Shown here: positions 32,310 to 36,624 of the stretch, piece by piece
Numbering within the stretch: position 1 is the stretch's first letter
Layout: each line of letters opens with the position of its first letter
From: an uncultured Lactobacillus sp.
GTDB lineage: Bacteria; Bacillota; Bacilli; Lactobacillales; Lactobacillaceae
DNA: 36,624 nucleotides
Assembly (NCBI GenBank): GCA_945873395.1
Contig: CAMCCW010000006.1
Span: forward strand, 1 to 36,624
Reading direction: 5' to 3'
Translations under genes and position numbers: made by a program
The notes under the pieces: generated by a model
What the model was told of the DNA's origin: nothing
Databases searched by the model: none
Seen by the model: the letters and a program-made list of their open reading frames with translations, nothing else

Positions 32310-34064
32310 GTGGCAATCCTCAAACAGCTCAGCTGGTTCTTTCGTCAGCAGTGGCGCCAGTACCTTGGTGGGGTGATCGCCCTGATCCTGGTGGCGATCT
32401 GTAACGTCATCCCCGCCCGGATCATCGGGAATGTGGTCGACGCTATCAGTGCCCACCGGGTCGCCTTTGGCTGGCTGATGCTCCAGTTGGGAATTATGGT
32501 CAGTGCTGCCCTGATTCAGTATTTCCTGCGTTTTGCCTGGCAGAAGCTCCTCTATGGTAGTTCCTATGTCCTGGAGCGCCAATTACGCAGTCAGCTCTTC
32601 CATCATTTTATGGTCATGGACCCGAGTTTTTACCAGTGCTGGCGAACGGGTGACCTGATGGCCCACGCTACCAATGACGTCGAAGCAGTGCGGGAGGTGG
32701 CCAGTTACGGGATCTTGACGTTGGCAGACTCGGTAATCACCGGGGGTTCGATGATCATCGCGATGGGTGTCTTTGTCAGCTGGCGCCTAACCCTTGTTAC
32801 CCTCCTGCCACTACCATTATTGGTACTCTTGTCGCACCATTTGGGAAACAAAATTCACGATGCCTATGGCCACGCTCAGCAGGCCTTTGGACGCCTCAAT
32901 AATAAAACCCAGGAGAGTATCAGTGGGATTAAAGTGGTCCAGTCACTTGGGGAAGAGCGGGCAGACCTGGCCGATTTCCACCGCTATGTTCAACGGGCCC
33001 TCCACACTAACCTGCGGGCCTACTTCTGGGATGCCCTCTTCAGTCCGGCCACAACCCTAATTATGGGGATGGCCTACATCATTGCGATTGGCGTCGGCGG
33101 CTGGGCCGATGGGCAAGGGCAGTTATCTGTGGGGCAATTGGTCACGATGATCACCTACCTTGGTGAACTGGTTTGGCCGCTTTTTGCGATTGGGACTTTA
33201 TTTAATACTTTGGAACGGGGACGGGCCAGCTATGATCGAATCAATACTCTGCTGGCAGAGAAACCAGCGTGGCTTTCGGCCTCCGCTGATAATCCGGTAC
33301 CGACCGGAACAATGGCGGTGGACATCGATCATTTTGCATACCCAGACGGAGAAGGGGATGTTCTCCACGACGTCCACTTCAAAGTTCCCGCGGGGGCCAA
33401 GGTCGGGTTGGTCGGACCGACGGGGAGCGGTAAATCCACCTTGTTGCGCCTACTGGTCCGGGACTTCGATCATTACCAAGGGGCGATCACCATTGCCGGT
33501 CAAGATATCCGGCAGATTTCCCTTGAACGCTACCGGCAGCAGGTAGCTTATGTGCCCCAGACGAACTTCCTGTTTTCTGACACGATTGAAAACAACCTGC
33601 GCTTTGGCAATCCAACCGCTGACGATCAACGCCTTCACCGAGTAACGGCGGCGGTCGCGATGGCCGATGAGGTGGCGACAATGCCTGAACAATACCAAAC
33701 CACGGTTGGTCAAGATGGGACAAATCTCTCCGGAGGGCAGAAACAACGCCTGGCCCTGGGAAGGGCGCTGATGAAGGATGCCCAACTGTTGGTCCTCGAC
33801 GATCCTCTTTCAGCCGTTGATGCCGAGACGGCGGAACAGATTGAACAACGTTTGGAGACGGGTAAGCAGTCACTGGTCATGGCGACGAGCCGCCTGAGCA
33901 CGGTTAGTCAACTTGACTGGCTGATTGTAATGGAAAAGGGGACCATTACGGAGCAAGGACAGCCTGACGAACTCATGGAACGGTCAGGCTGGTACCGTGA
34001 TACTCTGCAGGAGCAGCTGCGGCGCAAGAGATTGGAGGATGACCTGAATGGACAAACAAACTAA
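32310..34064 (+). CDS. Heterodimeric ABC exporter, subunit with degenerate catalytic site
   Basis: The protein has 584 residues: six membrane helices (about 1-310) and an ATPase domain (about 330-575) with Walker A GPTGSGKST, signature NLSGGQKQR and Walker B LLVLDDPLSAVD. The catalytic Glu after Walker B is Asp, and the H-loop reads MATSRLS where His is expected, so this half cannot hydrolyse ATP normally. This is the pattern of the first subunit of heterodimeric exporters such as LmrC, YheI/BmrC and TM287. The start is probably GTG 32310 after AAGGGA; the TTG at 32292 is the alternative. Its end overlaps the next gene by 17 bases. Confidence 0.88.
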   Translation: MAILKQLSWFFRQQWRQYLGGVIALILVAICNVIPARIIGNVVDAISAHRVAFGWLMLQLGIMVSAALIQYFLRFAWQKLLYGSSYVLERQLRSQLFHHFMVMDPSFYQCWRTGDLMAHATNDVEAVREVASYGILTLADSVITGGSMIIAMGVFVSWRLTLVTLLPLPLLVLLSHHLGNKIHDAYGHAQQAFGRLNNKTQESISGIKVVQSLGEERADLADFHRYVQRALHTNLRAYFWDALFSPATTLIMGMAYIIAIGVGGWADGQGQLSVGQLVTMITYLGELVWPLFAIGTLFNTLERGRASYDRINTLLAEKPAWLSASADNPVPTGTMAVDIDHFAYPDGEGDVLHDVHFKVPAGAKVGLVGPTGSGKSTLLRLLVRDFDHYQGAITIAGQDIRQISLERYRQQVAYVPQTNFLFSDTIENNLRFGNPTADDQRLHRVTAAVAMADEVATMPEQYQTTVGQDGTNLSGGQKQRLALGRALMKDAQLLVLDDPLSAVDAETAEQIEQRLETGKQSLVMATSRLSTVSQLDWLIVMEKGTITEQGQPDELMERSGWYRDTLQEQLRRKRLEDDLNGQTN

Positions 34065-35811
34065 GTTGACCCATCACCGGCAACGACTTGTTTTACGCCG
34101 GATCTTCCGGGCAGCCCGGCCGTTCTGGTGGCAGTTTATCCTGGCAATTGTGGTTGCTGTAGTCCTCAGTGTGGTTAACCTCCTCTTGCCGCGGTTGATC
34201 CAGTTCTACATTGACCACTACTTGCGCCACGGCCCGGTCCTCTTGAAGTGGATTATTATGTTTGCCGGAGTCTACCTGGGCCTGACGATTATCCGGGCCC
34301 TTTTGCAATTTATCCAGGCCTATAGCTTCGCGGTGGGGGCGGAACGGACCCTGGAAAGCTTACGGGACCAGTTGATTCGCCATATTTACTTCCTGGGGAT
34401 GCGTTTTTTTGATGAAACCCCAGTTGGTGAGATTGTCTCCCGGGTGACCAATGACACCAAGGCTCTCTATAATTTCTGGAACTTGATCCTGAACCTGGTT
34501 GTTGCTTTGACCGGCCTGGTAGCATCATTTGTGGCCATGTACATGGTGAGCCCGCTGCTGGCCTGGCTGACCCTGGGCCTGTTGCTGGTGATCGTCTTAT
34601 TGGTGCGGTGGTATCAGAAACTCAGTGTGCCCGTCTACCAGCGGGTACGGGCGAGCCTCAGCCGGCTGAATACGCGGATCAACGATGCCCTAGGTGGAAT
34701 CGAGATCATCCAGCAGTTCGGTCAACAACACCGCCTGGCGACGGATTTTGACCAGGAGAATAACCGCTACTTCAGCTACCGCAACCGCCTGATTAACTTT
34801 GACTCCTTCCTGTTGTATCCAATCGTCAGCCTGATGTTCATCCTGGCGGAAACGGCGACCCTGAGCTATTTTGGCTGGCACAGCGAGCACACAATGGTCG
34901 CTGCTGGGGTGGTCTACGCCTTCATCGCCTACCAGCAGAACTTCTTTAATCCGCTGACGAGTGTGATGGAAAACCTTGCGACCTTCCAAGAGGGGATTGT
35001 AGCTGGAGACCGGATCTTTACCTTGCTGGACCGCCCATCAACGCAGCCGGTGCAGGGGGATGAACCATTGCAAATTACGGCCGGGAAGATTGAGTTCCGC
35101 CACGTGACCTTTGGCTATGACCCGAAGAAACCAGTCCTCAAAGATATTTCGTTTACGGTCGAGCCAGGACAAATGGTTGCCCTGGTTGGCCATACTGGAA
35201 GTGGGAAGAGTTCAATCATTAACCTGTTGATGCGGTTCTATGAGTTCCAGAAAGGTCAGATCCTGATTGATGGCAAAGATATTCGGCGTTATCCTCTGCG
35301 TGAGCTACGTCACCGGCTCGGTCTGGTGGTGCAGGAACCAATTATCTTCTATGGAACGGTGGCCCACAACATCGGGATGTTTACCGATGAAGAGGACCTG
35401 ACAAACATTCGCCAGGCGGCCAAGCTGGTTAACGCTGACGACTTCATTGAACAACTGCCCCGGAAGTACGACACCTTGCTGAGTGAAGGTGGGAGTAACC
35501 TCTCAACCGGTCAGCGCCAGTTGATTGCTTTCGCCCGGGTCATGGCCCGCCATCCCCGGGTCCTGATCTTAGACGAGGCCACGGCCAGCATCGATTCTCA
35601 TACCGAAAAGATGATCACGGCCAGCATTAATGAGATGAGCAGGGAGCAGACGACGATTGCCATTGCCCACCGCTTATCAACGATTCGAAATGCAGATCAG
35701 ATCCTGGTCCTACGCGACGGTCGGATTGTTGAACGAGGCCGGCATGATGAGCTGATGGCCCAGGATGGTTACTATGCTAAGATGGTCCGCCTGCAAGAAG
35801 CAGAAAATTAA
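34048..35811 (+). CDS. Heterodimeric ABC exporter, catalytically competent subunit
   Basis: The protein has 587 residues with the same fold. Walker A is GHTGSGKSS, Walker B is LILDEATASID with the catalytic Glu, and the H-loop His is in IAIAHRLST. The signature is LSTGQ instead of LSGGQ. The two subunits complement each other: this one's catalytic site pairs with the intact LSGGQ of the partner. The substrate is unknown; relatives export drugs or lipids. GGAGG lies 9 bases before the ATG inside the partner gene, and the 17-base overlap indicates coupled synthesis. Confidence 0.9.
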   Translation: MDKQTKLTHHRQRLVLRRIFRAARPFWWQFILAIVVAVVLSVVNLLLPRLIQFYIDHYLRHGPVLLKWIIMFAGVYLGLTIIRALLQFIQAYSFAVGAERTLESLRDQLIRHIYFLGMRFFDETPVGEIVSRVTNDTKALYNFWNLILNLVVALTGLVASFVAMYMVSPLLAWLTLGLLLVIVLLVRWYQKLSVPVYQRVRASLSRLNTRINDALGGIEIIQQFGQQHRLATDFDQENNRYFSYRNRLINFDSFLLYPIVSLMFILAETATLSYFGWHSEHTMVAAGVVYAFIAYQQNFFNPLTSVMENLATFQEGIVAGDRIFTLLDRPSTQPVQGDEPLQITAGKIEFRHVTFGYDPKKPVLKDISFTVEPGQMVALVGHTGSGKSSIINLLMRFYEFQKGQILIDGKDIRRYPLRELRHRLGLVVQEPIIFYGTVAHNIGMFTDEEDLTNIRQAAKLVNADDFIEQLPRKYDTLLSEGGSNLSTGQRQLIAFARVMARHPRVLILDEATASIDSHTEKMITASINEMSREQTTIAIAHRLSTIRNADQILVLRDGRIVERGRHDELMAQDGYYAKMVRLQEAEN

Positions 35812-35819
35812 AAAATCCC

Positions 35820-35849
35820 TTTACAGAAGTGGGCAGGGCATGTTAAACT
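35820..35849 (+). promoter_or_regulatory. Promoter of rplJL
   Basis: TTTACA (35820-35825), 18-base spacer, and TGTTAAACT (extended -10; -10 hexamer 35844-35849). It starts 9 bases after the ABC gene stop. Confidence 0.65.
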
Positions 35850-35857
35850 AACAAAGT

Positions 35858-35967
35858 TGATTAAATATGACTCTGCCTAAGACTCAGGTGGCTTTAGCCT
35901 TAATCGTATGCCTGCCGAGGAAGAAATGTAAATTCCTTCTCTATGTCTGCGGTCATAGGGATTTTTT
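35858..35967 (+). ncRNA. L10 leader (ribosomal protein operon leader) with attenuator
   Basis: The conserved run from CTCTGCCTAAGACTCAGGTG to CCTGCCGAGGAAG matches the L10 leader bound by the L10-L12 complex. It is followed by a hairpin TCTCTATG/CATAGGGA (35938-35961) and TTTTTT (35962-35967), an attenuator through which excess L10(L12) reduces rplJL expression. Confidence 0.85.
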
Positions 35968-36007
35968 ATTAAATCCGATCAAAATACATTGCAGGAGGTG
36001 AAAATTC

Positions 36008-36508
36008 ATGAGTGAAGCAGCTATTGCTAAGAAGGCTGAAATCGTTAAGGACACTCAAGCTCTGCTTAACGATGCTGAATCAGCTATCGTTGTTGACTAC
36101 CGTGGTTTGACGGTTGCCGAAGTTACTGACTTGCGTAAGCAACTCCGTGACGCCGGTGTTAAGATGTCAGTTATCAAGAACAAGATTCTTGACCGGGCCG
36201 TTGAAGGTACTGACTACGAAGACCTCAAGAGCACTTTTGTTGGTCCTACTGCTGTGGCTTTCTCAAACGAAGACCCAATCGCACCAGCAAAGATCTTGAA
36301 GAACTTTGCCGATGACCACGACGCTCTTGAAATCAAGGGTGGCTTCATCGAAAAGAGTATTAAGACTCTCGATGAAATCAACGAATACGCTTCTATGCCA
36401 AGTCGCGAAGAACTGTTGTCAATGCTTGCATCTGCACTGCAAGACCCAATGCGGAAGATTGCCCGTGTAGTCAAGGCCGTTGCCGACAAGGAAGACGAAG
36501 CCGCATAA
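36008..36508 (+). CDS. rplJ: Ribosomal protein L10
   Basis: The protein has 166 residues, as usual. The N-terminal globular domain binds 23S rRNA and L11 ([20 protein letters not shown] near residues 28-47); the C-terminal helix carries L7/L12 dimers. AGGAGGTG lies just before the ATG. It forms an operon with rplL after a 62-base gap. Confidence 0.98.
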   Translation: MSEAAIAKKAEIVKDTQALLNDAESAIVVDYRGLTVAEVTDLRKQLRDAGVKMSVIKNKILDRAVEGTDYEDLKSTFVGPTAVAFSNEDPIAPAKILKNFADDHDALEIKGGFIEKSIKTLDEINEYASMPSREELLSMLASALQDPMRKIARVVKAVADKEDEAA

Positions 36509-36570
36509 TTGCCGTATTAAGATTAAATATCAAATTAAAATCAATTACCTAAATATTGGAGGAAATAAAC

Positions 36571-36624
36571 ATGGCTTTTGATAAGGATGCTATCATTGCT
36601 TCATTAAAGGAAGCATCAATTTCT
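36571..36624 (+). CDS. rplL: Ribosomal protein L7/L12 (5' part; cut by window end)
   Basis: Only the first 18 codons are in view: MAFDKDAIIASLKEASIS. This is the N-terminal dimerisation helix that binds L10. GGAGGAA lies 7 bases before the ATG. L7/L12 recruits translation GTPases. Confidence 0.93.
   Translation, partial: MAFDKDAIIASLKEASIS

Noticed and set aside
12690-36624. tRNA or rRNA genes
   Set aside because: I saw no cloverleaf-like or rRNA sequence in the intergenic stretches.

Overview
The window looks like chromosome of a heterofermentative lactic acid bacterium, most probably Limosilactobacillus or a close relative. The evidence is a YSIRK/LPXTG mucus-binding adhesin with Mub-type repeats, PepC and PepI-like peptidases, an AEC permease, and the conserved Bacilli order radA-yacL-cysS-mrnC-rlmB-sigH-rpmG-secE-nusG-rplK-rplA. 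The housekeeping genes look GC-moderate to GC-rich and the species cannot be fixed from sequence alone.

Region 1 (1-12.7 kb) is one giant surface adhesin gene of about 4165 codons. It has a YSIRK signal peptide, an unrecognised N-terminal region of about 430 residues, 18 full plus one partial Mub/MucBP repeats, and an LPQTG anchor. A single in-frame TAG at 487-489 separates the signal peptide from the rest, yet the following 12.1 kb is open. Region 2 (12.9-20.1 kb) is a mixed block: a polytopic membrane protein of the PTPS-related/GT-C-like type on the minus strand, an AEC permease, a phosphoglycerate-mutase-like protein coupled to an alpha/beta hydrolase, then pepC and the GNAT-rpiA pair on the minus strand. 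Region 3 (20.1-23.3 kb) is dut-radA-yacL.

Region 4 (23.3-28.6 kb) carries cysS-mrnC-rlmB, a SigH/ComX-like sigma factor, rpmG, secE and nusG. The gap before cysS, where many Bacilli have gltX, holds a candidate minus-strand small RNA with several C-rich loops. The sigma factor is bracketed by two inverted copies of a ~146-bp hairpin-bearing repeat. Region 5 (28.6-36.6 kb) is rplK-rplA with two candidate L1-binding operators, then a 5.9-kb insert (PepI-like peptidase, PLP aminotransferase, heterodimeric ABC exporter) separating rplKA from rplJL, which starts with an L10-type leader and attenuator.

Together the window holds core information-processing genes (RNA modification, Cys-tRNA charging, transcription elongation, secretion, ribosomal proteins), peptide/amino-acid use typical of lactobacilli, and a host-adhesion gene. 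The observations most worth following are the amber-interrupted adhesin, the inverted-repeat-bracketed sigma factor, and the unannotated C-rich small RNA.
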